Assembly (NCBI GenBank): GCA_012064385.1
Contig: QRDG01000068.1
Coordinates: forward strand, 1,187,349-1,251,348
Source: Puccinellia tenuiflora
Taxonomy: Eukaryota; Streptophyta; Magnoliopsida; Poales; Poaceae
DNA: 64,000 bases
Direction: 5' to 3'
Shown piece after piece: positions 10,649-21,276 of the stretch. The notes under the pieces are model-generated. The model did no database searches, was not told the origin of the DNA, and worked only from the letters and a program-made list of their open reading frames with translations. Each line of letters starts with the position of its first letter. Position 1 is the stretch's first letter. A program made the position numbers and the translations under genes.

Positions 10649-12883
10649 ATGGCGCCGGCGACGGCGGATGGAGCGTCGGACGAGCCGGTGCACAAGGGCC
10701 GGACCAACTCCATCCTGCTCCCCATCCTCGGCGTCCTCTTCGCCTACCTCCTCTACCGCTACCTCCGCCCGCGCCTCCGCGGCCTCCGCCTCGACCGCCT
10801 CCCGTTCCGGCTCCCGGCCTGCCTCCGCCTCCGCCGCAGCGACGGCACCGCCAGAGGGAGCGCCCTGCTGCCGTACTTCGCGCCGATCGCCGACCGGCTC
10901 GGCGCGCTGCAGCCGTACCTCGGCCCCATCGCCGAGCGGCTCGGGGTGGTCCCCGTCCCTCACGGCGTCGGCGCGGCGCACGCGCTCGTCAAGTTCCCCG
11001 GCGGCGAGGCGCTGTCGGTGGCCGCCATCCTCGAGGCGCCCGGGGAGGTGGTGGCCAAGTCCTCGCACAGCACCGTGTACCGCGCCGCGATGCGCTCCGG
11101 GGAGGCGGCCGTGCTGCTCCGGTTCGTGCGGCCCGCGTGCGCCGTCGGACCCGAGGAAGCTACCGCCGCGGCGCGGCGGATCGGCGCGGTGAGCCACCCG
11201 AACCTCGTGCCGCTCCGCGCGGTCTATGTCGGGCCCAGGGGGGAGAAGCTGCTCGTGCATCCGTTCTACGCCGCCGGCTCGCTCCACCGCTTCTTGCAAG
11301 GTTCGTCAGTTGTTGTGTGCCACTACTGTTTCTTTCTTTGGGCGTTTCGTAAGCAAGAAATGTTGACAATGCTCCTCAGAATTGGGTGACATGTTTAATC
11401 TGATTTGTCAAAATCCACGGTTTGGCTATGTTAAAAGTGCACATGGGACCTGAAAATGAGTATAGTAGTATAGGAGTATATACGAGAAAACCAAGGAATG
11501 AAACACATTTTTATTCCTGCTTGGAGACAACAAATATAACTTTATAGGATTACAATTTCACATTTTGTCAAAAAGGAAAAAAAAAAGCATGGCGTAGTTG
11601 CTAAGCGAGTTTTCAGACAAAAAGCAGTCTAGCAGCTTTCCATAAATAAAAAATGTCAGAATGGCCACCAATTTGAACTTTAGACGCATCATGGAATGCG
11701 TTACACTTAACAGAGACAGTCATGTTCATTTCTTACTTCTATGCTCTATCTTGGCTGGTGCATTTCTTCCTATTATTGCTCACTGCAGCAGGAAACATTT
11801 CATCAACTTTTGGCGAGACTGTATCTCTGCTTGGTTGTTAGCTTGAAAAACACTCACATGATGCATTGTCCTGAAGAGATGGTCCTGCCTGCTAATGTTT
11901 GTTAAGGCTATTAGATCGCCCTTCACTATCGTGATTATTAGGATACAACAATCAGTTCTCTGTGTTTCTAAATCAAAACAGTGGTTAGTGATGTATAGTC
12001 ATCTGTCAAACTGAACTTCTGTTGTAAGACTAGCAAAACAGTCACACAACTATTGTTGTGTCTTAATCCAGGGCAAATGCACATATGTGCAGTCTTTTCA
12101 ATCCAAAACCCATCCATTGTACTTGTGGCACTTTCCAATAAGTTTCGGCTCTATCGATTAAGACTCGCAAAATTAATAGGTGGTTTGCAAAATATAAATG
12201 ATCAATGAGGCCGGAGTGATGGTCAATTAAGTATCTTCATGGCAATTGGCATTTGTTAGTAATGGTAGCTAATCATACAGTTGCCATCACATGCAGAGGG
12301 AATCGCCGACTCGCAGAGGTGGAACATAATCTGCAAGCTCTCCCTCTGCATCGCCAGGGGGCTGGATCACCTGCACACAGGGATGGAGAAACCGATCATC
12401 CACGGGAACCTCAAGACGAACAACATCCTGCTCGACGGCGGCTCCGAGTGCCGGATCTCCGACTACGGCCTCTACCTTCTCCTGAACATCGGCGGCGCCC
12501 ACGAGATGCTGGAGACGTCCGCGGCGCAGGGGTACAAGGCGCCGGAGCTGGTCAAGATGAGGGACGCCACCAGGGAGAGCGACGTGTACAGCTTCGGGGT
12601 GGTGCTGCTCGAGATGCTCGCGCAGGAGAACAGCGACGGCGGCACGCCGACGGCGAACTCGGCTCGCGACATCTTCCTGCCGGTATCGTTCAAGAATCTG
12701 GTTCTCGAGAGGAAGATATCGGACGCGTTCAACTCGGATCTGGTGAGGCAGAGCAGGAAGGCCGGGAACGAGAGGAAGCTGAACGCGTTCTTCGAGCTGG
12801 CCACGGCATGCTGTAGCCCTTCGCCGTCGCTGAGACCCAACACCAAGGAGATACTCAGAAGGCTCGAGGAGATAGCAAGATGA
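10649..12883 (+). CDS. Membrane-anchored pseudokinase, TMKL1-like
   Basis: Two exons, 10649-11300 and 12297-12883, join in phase across a GT-AG intron of 996 bp and give 412 residues. Residues 21-39 (ILLPILGVLFAYLLYRYL region) form a single membrane anchor followed by an Arg-rich stop-transfer stretch. The rest is a protein-kinase fold. Key catalytic residues are lost: the glycine loop is replaced by KSSHSTVY, no VAIK lysine is seen, HRD is HGN (253-255) and DFG is DYG (273-275). APE (300-302) and SDVYSFGVVLLE remain. This pattern matches the putative kinase-like protein TMKL1 of LRR receptor-like kinase ancestry, here without a leucine-rich-repeat ectodomain. It is therefore expected to act as a signalling scaffold rather than an active kinase. 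The ATG at 10649 precedes the anchor; no alternative start is better. Confidence 0.85.
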
Positions 12884-13567
12884 ATCAATATCAATGTGGG
12901 TAGGAGGCTCGTTCACCAGATCAGCAATGCATCATGGCAGCATAGACGTTGATGGGAGTGACATATGCGTCCAGCCGTTACATGTGACGAGGCTAAACGA
13001 ACAACTGAATTTCCGCTGGAGAATGGATGGATGTGCGCGTCACAACTTGGAATTATATGTATATGTGTAGTCTTCATAGAGTATAAATTTAATTAGAGTG
13101 TAAAAGCAGAGGAGAGCGATCATTCATCACAACATGTGCCGGGGGGCAGGGGGTCCTCCACCTTCAATGGGATTACTCGTTTGCAATTTCTTGTGCTTTA
13201 ATTGAAATCGATAGTGTACAAATTCTTCAGAGAGCGCATGCACCTGAAGTGAGATCGATGATGTACAAATCGCCATGCATCGGAATCTCCACGTCAATTA
13301 AAACCTTCATTCTCTGAGTGATGAAATACGAAATTCGATCCTACCCAGTTGCCACCTTGGTACTAGTACAAGTGTAGAGCTTGTGATCGACAGATGTTCT
13401 CGGCGCATGCATGTGCAGCTGTTGTACGTACTGACAAGGACAGAGGGGTGATTCTCTTAAAGGAATATATTGCCCAATCTTATTGCCTGGTTATGTTCCC
13501 TGCACAGTTGAGTGTTTGTCCTTATCAGCACTAAATTATATTAGTTCAGCTCACTTTGTGCCCTTTG
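12884..13567. other. 3' UTR and spacer after the pseudokinase gene
   Basis: No coding signal or known repeat is visible. The proximal part is probably the 3' UTR. Confidence 0.4.
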
Positions 13568-13570
13568 TAA

Positions 13571-14012
13571 GGCTGGTGCCAGTGCACCGCCCGTGATAGC
13601 GAGGCCACGTCAGATTTTACCCCCACTCTCACCACACTCTCACCTCACGGTGTCAGTGCATGGGCTGTAGTACCAGGCTATAGCCACGTCACCTTTTTTC
13701 CTTCCCTTTTTTCCCTTCACCTTTTAATTCTTTTCCCTTTTCTTCCAGGCGGACCCACACGTCAGCCTCTCACGCCCGCCTTTCGCCTCCCTCTCGCCTG
13801 CAGCCGCCAGCGCGTCGCCCCGCTCTCGCCCGCCTCTCGCCTCCCTCTCACCCGCGCCATGGTGCCAATGCGGGCTGTAGTGGGGCGGTAGCGCCCGCTC
13901 CCGCCCGGCGACGGATCCGTCGCCCCCCGCTCCCGTCTCGCCTCCCTCTCGCCTCTCTCTCGCCCGGCGGCGAGTGATACCGCCCATGCTATCGCCTCCA
14001 CTGGCACCAACC
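13571..14012. mobile_element. Tourist-like MITE (PIF/Harbinger type)
   Basis: The left end GGCTGGTGCCAGTG (13571-13584) matches the inverse of the right end CACTGGCACCAACC (13999-14012) at 13 of 14 positions. The element is flanked by TAA at 13568-13570 and 14013-14015, the usual 3-bp target duplication of Tourist/PIF-Harbinger elements. The 442-bp interior is GC-rich on its right side, contains repeats of CTCTCGCC/CGCCTCCCTC, and carries internal copies of a GGTGTCAGTGCATGGGCTGTAG-like word. No transposase is encoded. Confidence 0.8.
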
Positions 14013-14015
14013 TAA

Positions 14016-15103
14016 TAAGATTCGGACCATTTGGTTGTACTAGCAAGTAGCAAGACTGATCGCTCACCCGACTGTTCGGCCGTATCTTGGCCTCAAATCG
14101 GTCACCATCCGCCCTCTCTCTTTCGCCGACAACCAAAAGTAACACACGTCCGCTGAATTGTTTCGTAATCTCCAAGAGGAACCACCTCTTCACTATCCCA
14201 CGTCAAACAGTAGGACGATCATCTGTGTGCGTGTGTGTGTGTGATGTGCTACTTCACCAGAAAATCTTGAGCTTCACGTTGGAAAGAAAAGCGCATTGTG
14301 ATTCATTCAATCATGGTGACGAAATGAAATGAAAGCCATGGGTGGTCCGCTGGTTTCCCGAGTATTAAATATCAGGTGGGTGTGGGTTGGTGCATGTTGA
14401 GCGCTTTGATTTCGTTCCAGCAGGAGCAGGTCGGTCAGGTAGCCAGGGCGTCTCTCTCATGGTCACAGGTCGGGGCCAAGCCGATGATGCCGATCCATCT
14501 CGACGCAAAAGAAAGCGGCAGCACGTGACTAAGCAACCAACGCACCGGAAAACTCGGAACTAGCTTCCAAAAGAAAAATGTTGCCAAGATTGGGGAAGAA
14601 GTCGTCATTGCGGAAGTAGTCGCTGCCACTAGTCACACGAGTGCGCTCCCAAAAACTCCTCTCTCGTACAGGATAATAAGAAGCAGGGTTTCAGAGGTGT
14701 GTTGTCCCTCCCCACGGTGCAGGGATGGAGAAGACTTGGACGGCGGCGCAATGATTTGAGACGATGTGAAACCATATGTTGTGGCGCCGGCTAGGATAAA
14801 CGTCTTCCAGTTTATATATTGCAGGTCGGGTAAGACGTAGGGAGTAAACCCACGTCCGAATTGGTAACAGCCCCACGATTCGAAAGAATCGAAAACGACC
14901 GATTGATTATCACGTACGTTAATTACAAGTTAACGACTCATTAATTTCCCAATCAGCAATAATATAAACAAGATGCATAGTTCTGTACTCGGTGCGATTC
15001 ATTCGCGAAACCTGACCGACGCGTCGTGACGAGGAGTGGCGTGGCGAGGTGGGCGGGGGAGGAGCAGCGCGTGTGTGACACTCCTTTTCTCATGCTTTTA
15101 CTA
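14016..15103. other. Spacer without recognised gene
   Basis: A short GT microsatellite lies near 14226-14243. Nothing else is recognised until the coding remnant at 15104. Confidence 0.4.
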
Positions 15104-15260
15104 GTGGTAGAAGAGAAGAAGGATGAGAGGTACAAATCATTCTGGTAGTTGCAAAGGGAGATGATGGAGCTTCATCGTGCGAGGCTTAAGGGGAGGATGG
15201 ATTTGGAGAAGGCGATGTTGGAATTGGTGAAGGTGGAGCTGGAGAAGAAGAAGTTGATTG
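15104..15260 (+). pseudogene. NAM-associated/Harbinger ORF1-like coding remnant, left part
   Basis: One frame reads EEKKDERYKSFW, a TAG stop (in place of a likely Gln), then LQREMMELHRARLK and DLEKAMLELVKVELEKKKLI. Charged Glu/Lys/Leu-rich helices of this type are typical of NAM-associated C-terminal domain proteins, many of which derive from the Myb-like ORF1 of PIF/Harbinger transposons. The frame is cut at 15260 by the T1 Copia insertion. It continues in phase at 62410 (DARFTEESRIMFHDFQMNS) once the element and one copy of GATTG are removed. Assignment to a family is by composition and word similarity only. Confidence 0.55.
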
Positions 15261-15421
15261 TATTAGAGATAGAATATTATATAAACCGAATATGGTGAAA
15301 TAAACCAATTCGGTTAGAGATGTTTTAGGACTCCATCGGAGTCCAACCCTTTGTACAAGAAACCCTCCATATAAATAAAGCAATGCGGCTCGATGTGTAG
15401 AACGCTTCAACCAGTTTAACA
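15261..15421 (+). repeat. T1 5' LTR
   Basis: This 161-bp sequence starts TATTAGAGATAG and ends TTTAACA. Both T1 LTRs begin TA rather than the usual TG, so the change probably predates insertion. It lacks the 10-bp TACCATCGAG segment present in the 3' copy. Confidence 0.92.
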
Positions 15422-15437
15422 TGGTACCAAGAGCAGG
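15422..15437 (+). other. T1 primer binding site
   Basis: TGGTACCAAGAGCAGG lies directly after the 5' LTR and resembles the initiator-Met tRNA primer site TGGTATCAGAGC common in plant Copia elements, with small changes. Confidence 0.7.
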
Positions 15438-15498
15438 CCTCTTCCATTACATCTAGAAACAAAAACCCTAGATCCAATCTACCCACCCAACTCCAGCC

Positions 15499-15936
15499 AT
15501 GGCATCCTCATCGGCTGCCGCGGCTCCCAACCTGGGATCGCCGCCCACCATGAAGCTCTCGCGCGAAAACTACACCCTCTGGAAGACGCAGGTCCTTCCG
15601 GCGATACGTGGTGTGCGGCTCATGGGGCTGCTTGATGGAAAAGATACGGCGCCGTCCGAGACGCTGCCGCCGGCCGACAAGGACAACGCAGACAAGGACC
15701 AGTCGCCGCAACCAAACCCGGTGTTCGATGCCTGGGTTGCGCGTGACCAGCGGGTCCTTAGCTATTTGCTGCAGTCGCTCACCCCGGACATCCTGCTGCA
15801 TGTCCACGACAAAGAGCACGCCGTCGAGGTATGGACGGCTCTGGCAGACATGTTTGCCTCTCAAGCTCGTGCTCGGATCACGAATCTGCGCATTGCTCTT
15901 GGCAACACCAAGAAGCGTGAGCTGACTATCGACACC
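15499..15936 (+). pseudogene. T1 gag, N-terminal part (interrupted)
   Basis: This open frame begins at ATG 15499 and encodes a UBN2/DUF4219-type Copia gag: KLSRENYTLWKTQVLPAIRG near residue 20, then WVARDQRVLSYLLQSLTPDI and VWTALADMFASQARARI. It is cut after residue 146 (ELTIDT) by T2. The reading frame resumes in phase at 41969 with FFSKMTKFHDEL when T2 and one target duplication are removed, which confirms the junction. Gag forms the retrotransposon particle in the cytoplasm. Confidence 0.88.
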
Positions 15937-17534
15937 TGATGACGTGGATCACACGTTCGCTGGGAGACCCCCAGAGGAAGGTATGATGCAGCAAAGCAGC
16001 AGTTTCCCTTGATTACAAAACCAAGATTATCGAACTAGTAGGACTTGGAGAAGACTTAGCAAGGTGTCAACGGTGCCAGAAAAGAGGTGTTGCCAGCGTG
16101 CTGACGTGGACCTGTACACAATCACAAACAAACTATTTTGCCCTAATGAAACAGAGAGGTTGTCAATCTCTCCGGCTTGCTGAACACAAAGAATTAAATG
16201 TGTGGATGTAAAATACGATGAGAGTGAAATATGACCGACGAGCAAATGATGATGAAAAGTTATGAAAACGGTTGTAAGCAATGTAGGAAAATAGGACCGG
16301 GATCCACAGTTCACTAGAGGTGTCTCTCCAAAAGATATACATGATGGGTAAACAAATTACAGTATGTCAATTGACATAATTGTGGGCGCAGAAGAAAGTT
16401 ATCATAAAACAATATAGTTCACCGTTTCATCTAATATGGGCATTACGTCAAAATACATAGACCGTCTTCCAACTTCATCTACGACTAATAATCCACCTTG
16501 GGATCGCTATCCAGCATGTCACCCAAAAGTATTAAGTTGCAAGCAACAGATCATTGCAATAAGCAAAGTGTATAATGTAAGCAATGTAAATAACACAAGT
16601 AAATCACACCGCTGTTTTCTCCCTAGTGGCAACAACACATCTCTTGTCTTAATCGTTTCTGTCAGCCCGAGCTTAGACAAGAGAGGCATGAACCCACTAT
16701 CTAGTATAAATACTCCCTCGTACAAAACTAATAATTACTTGGCCAAAGCATCCACTAGCATCGGAGAGTATGCAAGATCGTAGATAAAACACAACACAAA
16801 GATGAACAAAAGCAATGATTTCCACAATTCATCGGATCCATGCAAACACAATCATGTAGCAGTTACAGATAATATGATCTTGATCATGATAGGCAGCTCA
16901 CAAGATCTAAACAATGGAGTACAAGGAGGAGAGACAACCATCTAGCTACTGCTATGGATCCGTAGTCCCGAGGTGGACTACTCACGCATCACTCCGGAGG
17001 CAGGCATGGTGGTGTAGATGCCTCCGGTGTCGATTCCCCTCTCCGGCAGGGTGTCGGGAAGAGCTGCAAAACCCTCCCGAACTAGGGTTGGAGATGGCGG
17101 CGGCCTCAGACGTCTTCTGGAAAATATGATCGGGTACTTAGGGTTTTTGCGTCGAGGGGGAATTTATAGGCGAAGAGGTGACGCGAGGAGGTGGGCCACC
17201 TGCCTAGGTGGGGTCCAGGCGCGGCCTAAGGGGCGCTGCGGCCAGGTAGCGTCTGGAGCCCTTGGGGCTCCCCTCTGGGCGTCCCTCGGGTTCCGTCTTT
17301 GTTTCATATTGGAAATAATTCTTGTAAAATATCAGCGCAATCCGAGAAACTTCCCAGAACTACTTTTCTGAAACAAAAGGACAGCAGAAAACAGGAACTG
17401 GCACTGGCATCTTGTTAATAGGTTAGTTCCATAAATCATGCCAAAATGATATAAAAACATTATAAAAACATGTGGCACTGATATATAATCAATCATGAAA
17501 CATCAAATATTATAGATACGTCGGAGACGTATCA
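15937..17534 (-). repeat. T2 LTR, complete (3' LTR of the minus-strand element)
   Basis: 1598 bp from TGATGACGTGG to GACGTATCA. Positions 16320-17534 match 40759-41963 closely. The LTR end nearest the interior carries the inverted repeat GATACGTC-GGA-GACGTATC at 17515-17533. Confidence 0.85.
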
Positions 17535-19893
17535 GCATCCCCAAGCTTAACTCCTGCTCATCCTCGAGTAGGTAAGTGATAACAGAATAATTTTTGAAGT
17601 TACATGCTACCAAACACAATCTTGATCATGTAATCATGTAAAGCATATGAACTGAATGCATTGATCCAAAACAAAGGTTCATTGAATGAAACAAACAATG
17701 ATTAACCGAGTGTAACATCTAAGCCAGAATTTACTAGAAAAGAGTACCTTGGAGATTTAAAAGTATAACAATTAACAATGATTGATATCTCACAAAGCAA
17801 TATTAGTTAACAAAGGAGTTTGGCCAACACAAAGGAAGATTTAAGTTTTCAGCATAAAGGTTCAACTTGCAACTTGTTTATCTCAAGATAAAGTCAATAC
17901 AAAGTTTTCACAGTTAGACACAAAGATAACATGAAGTAAAACATGAACCAAAGTTGATACCAAGTGATTGCTTGAGGGGGTTAAGAAGGAAGAGGAAGAC
18001 TGACTCAACATAAAAGTAAAAGAAAGGCCCTTCGCAGAGGGAAGCAGGGATTAGTCATGTGCTAGAGCTTTTTATTATTTTTTTTATTTTTGACAGAAGT
18101 AAAACAGTTTTGAGATATGCATGCTTTCGTCAACGACTTCACAGTAAAGAAACTAGCTAGTCCCCCATTTCAAGCAAGGCTTTTAGACTTGTGAGAGCGG
18201 CTGGTTTTAGAGGAACGAGTACATTCCTCTTTCTCCTTTGTTTCACCACTAACCAATGTTTGAGCTGATTTCTCAGATTTTCATTGTGCGGAGGAGAATG
18301 GTGAGTTATATTTATATTTTTCTTAGACCGCTCTCGGGTTGATTAAAGTGAGGACGTAAACCATCAACACCGGGTAAAAGGGGGAAATGACCTTGCTTAT
18401 CATAGGTTATATCTAGCTTCCCACTGCTTCCTCATGAGCTTAAAAACAGGGGCACAAAAAGGAGAATTTTGATAGTTTTAAAGATAGCACATGAAATTTT
18501 TACATGGAGTGGCAGGGAAATACCACATGTAGGTAGGTATGGTGGACACAAATGGCAAAGATATTTGGCTCAGGGAGTTGGATGCACGAGAAGTATTCCC
18601 TCTCAGTATGGAATTTTTGGGCTTAGCAGGATATCAAGCAAACCCATAACATCAACTTGGTTCAATGAATGACTACAAATATACATCATGCATAACCACT
18701 GGACTTCACACCGTCTACCTTGTTAGCCAAACCAACTCTTTGCAAAAAGAATATCTAGAGTTTGAGAGCTACCAAGCAGGACAAGCACAACAGTTTTAAA
18801 GCTTTACAGTAGTTCTTTACTAATCTATTCTTACTAGATGATCCACAAGTTTAAGAATTAATCTACTTCATATCTCTAAACAATTGACAAGTATCAAAGA
18901 TTCAAGACAATGATCTACAAGATTAAGCAGCACTTTTCACACTTCCTACATGATAATTTCCACTCAACCAAACACCAATCAACTTATTTGAAACAAAACT
19001 AAAAGGGTGAAGCAACAAGAGCAAAACTCCCTAACTACAAAAGCTAACAACTCTGAACAAGCAAGAGCTGAAGCAAAAATAACAAAGGCTAAACACTCAA
19101 CACATATAAGTGAAGCACATGAGTGTATAATGAAAAAGCGGAGCGTGTCTCTCTCCCAAACAAGCATGCATGGATCCAAATTATTGCAAAGACCAGAGAA
19201 CTAAACACAAACAAACTGAAAGTAAAAACAAACTGATGCTCCAAAAACAGCACATAATGAGTAAAGGAATAAAAATATAGTACCATGAGAGAAACCGATG
19301 ATTGTTGATGAAGAAGGGGATGCCTTGGGCATCCCCAAGCTTAGACGCTTGTGACTTCTTGAATATTTCAGAGGAGGGTCCATGGGGAGCCTCCCCAAGC
19401 TTAGTATTTTATCCCTTCTTGATCTTCCTTCATCACCTCGCACTTGGATACTTGAAAACTTCCTTCACGCAAAACTTATAGCAACTTCATTAGAGGGGTT
19501 AGTCCACAAAAACAATATCTTCCTTCAGTTCCAAAGCACATATCATGAACTTATTTTTTACAACATTATATACTGTCACAAAAGTCTAAGTAAAGCTCCC
19601 GCTTTGTAAAATAACTTCACTCTGCCCGTGAAAGAAGCAATGCAAAAGTAAGCACAGAATCTGTCAAAAACAGAACAGACTCTAAAGATGAATTTTTTCG
19701 GGACACTTATGTAGCTCAAATCAGAAAACTTAAAACTAGAGAAAGGTAGAAAAAACCCTGATGCTTGCTGTCAAAAAATTTCAGCCACAGATGATATTCT
19801 GTGATTGTTTGGATTTTCGAACAGTGAATAACAAAGATCTGTTTCTGGACATCAAACTCACCGATTAGTCATCCTCTCTTTAGAGGCTATTCT
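17535..19893 (-). other. T2 internal region, non-coding remnant
   Basis: No frame longer than about 70 codons is found. The motif CCCCAAGCTTA next to the LTR (17538-17550) reads TAAGCTTGGGG on the element's own strand and is a likely polypurine tract. Similar copies occur near 19331-19344 and 19391-19404. The region stops abruptly at T3. Confidence 0.6.
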
Positions 19894-20940
19894 TGGCACC
19901 GTGTGTGGTTTTGGTAATTAATGAAAATCCTTAAGGACTAATGTGTTCTTTGAGCTATACTTGTAGGTTTGGTCCTTTAGCATGCTTTGAACTCCATATG
20001 TTGGATTCAAGGCTAAAAGAAGAAAAGATCATTTGTTGATCAAGGCCAAGGTGTTTCTCCATGAGCATGAATCAAGAGGAAGATCCTATGCTGCCCATGG
20101 AGGATGGCGTCACGTGGTGTTCGTCATCAAGATAAAGGCCAAGTGAAGATATGTCAAAGGGTTCTCTCCCATCTTGGTGTATGGGGGAGCACATTGCGAG
20201 TCTTCACCAAGCGGAGCGCAATCAAGAAAGGTGGTCCATCTTGAGAAGACAAAGTTCGTCATCATCTAGCTCAAGTGGATTATGCACAAGGCAAAGGTAT
20301 GATCTTGATAGGTTTTCTATTTTACTGGTCTCATGATGTTAGTTGAGAGACCGGGTTATAGGATAGATAGCCGTACTATCAAGAGGGGCTCTCCAACGAA
20401 TATCTTGATCGTATCGTCGTAGAGAGCTCAAACCTTTGCATCCTTGGCATCATCTTTATTGGTTCTTATTTGGCTCTTATCGTGGTGTGGTCTTGGTGCT
20501 TGTCGTGCTTGTCATGACAAGGCCAAGGTCACCGAAAACGGTTTTCATGTGTCTCCTCTTAAGTTTTCGGTGTCGGAGATTTTGCCGGTCCATCTATGTG
20601 GAAGGTTTCACTCTTCCGTTTAGTAGCAAAATATCCCTTGCTTGGTTTCAATATTTTCACTTGTTATTGGGTAGCTTTTGTCGTCCTCTTTCCAACAAAG
20701 TTGGTTTCACTTCATTCGGACTTCATTTGCAAAAGATATGGTTTTCCGGTCTTCAATAGAAAGGTTTTACCTTTCATCTTTTGGTTTTACCATATCCTAT
20801 TGAACAATGATGTTTCTATGCATAATATTGTAGGGCTCGTTGTGACGATTCCAACGAGTCCAAGATTATCGGAAACGGAGTTCGTATGTGGAAGTTATTG
20901 CGTTTTCGGTGTCGAACGTTAAAATTAGAAGGCGTCGCAC

Positions 20941-21236
20941 CTGGCTGGCCGACCCCCTGGCCGGCCTAGGCCGGGCTGCAGGCCGGGTGGCTCTGGGGGT
21001 GGCCGGCCCCCTGGCCGGCCCAGGCCGGGCGGCTCTGGGGGGTGGCCGGCCCCCTGGCCGGCCCAGGCCGGGCGGCTCTGGGGGGTGGCCGGCCTCCTGG
21101 CCGGGCGGCTCTGGGGGGTGGCCGGCCCCCTGGCCGGCCCAGGCCGGCTCCCAGGCCGGGCGGCTCTCGGGGGTGGCCGGGCTGCCCTGTTTTCCCTGCG
21201 TGATAATCCCTGGCCGGCCCCCCGGCCGGGCACCCT
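20941..21236. repeat. GC-rich palindromic minisatellite in T3 5' LTR
   Basis: Tandem units of about 40-60 bp are built from GGCCGGCC, CCTGGCCGGCCCAGG and GGCGGCTCTGGGGG. The right LTR holds a shorter version (39500-39712). The array sits directly upstream of the LTR TATA-like box. It opens long GC-rich frames on both strands that are not genes. Confidence 0.8.
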
Positions 21237-21268
21237 GCTGCTCCAACGGCTCCATTTTGGAGCCTCCT

Positions 21269-21276
21269 ATTTAAGG
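21269..21276 (+). promoter_or_regulatory. TATA-like box of T3 5' LTR
   Basis: TATTTAAG lies about 30 bp after the minisatellite and is followed by a C-rich leader. The same box occurs in the right LTR near 39742, and a TATA box occupies the equivalent site in T5. Function is inferred from position. Confidence 0.5.

Noticed and set aside
10409..11352. Frames of up to 296 codons overlapping kinase exon 1 on both strands
   Set aside because: Shadows of the GC-rich exon; only the frame from 10649 joins a kinase exon in phase.
12253..12916. Alternate frames of 187 and 209 codons over kinase exon 2
   Set aside because: The frame with HGNLKTNN, DYG and APE is the coding one; the others have no recognisable domain.
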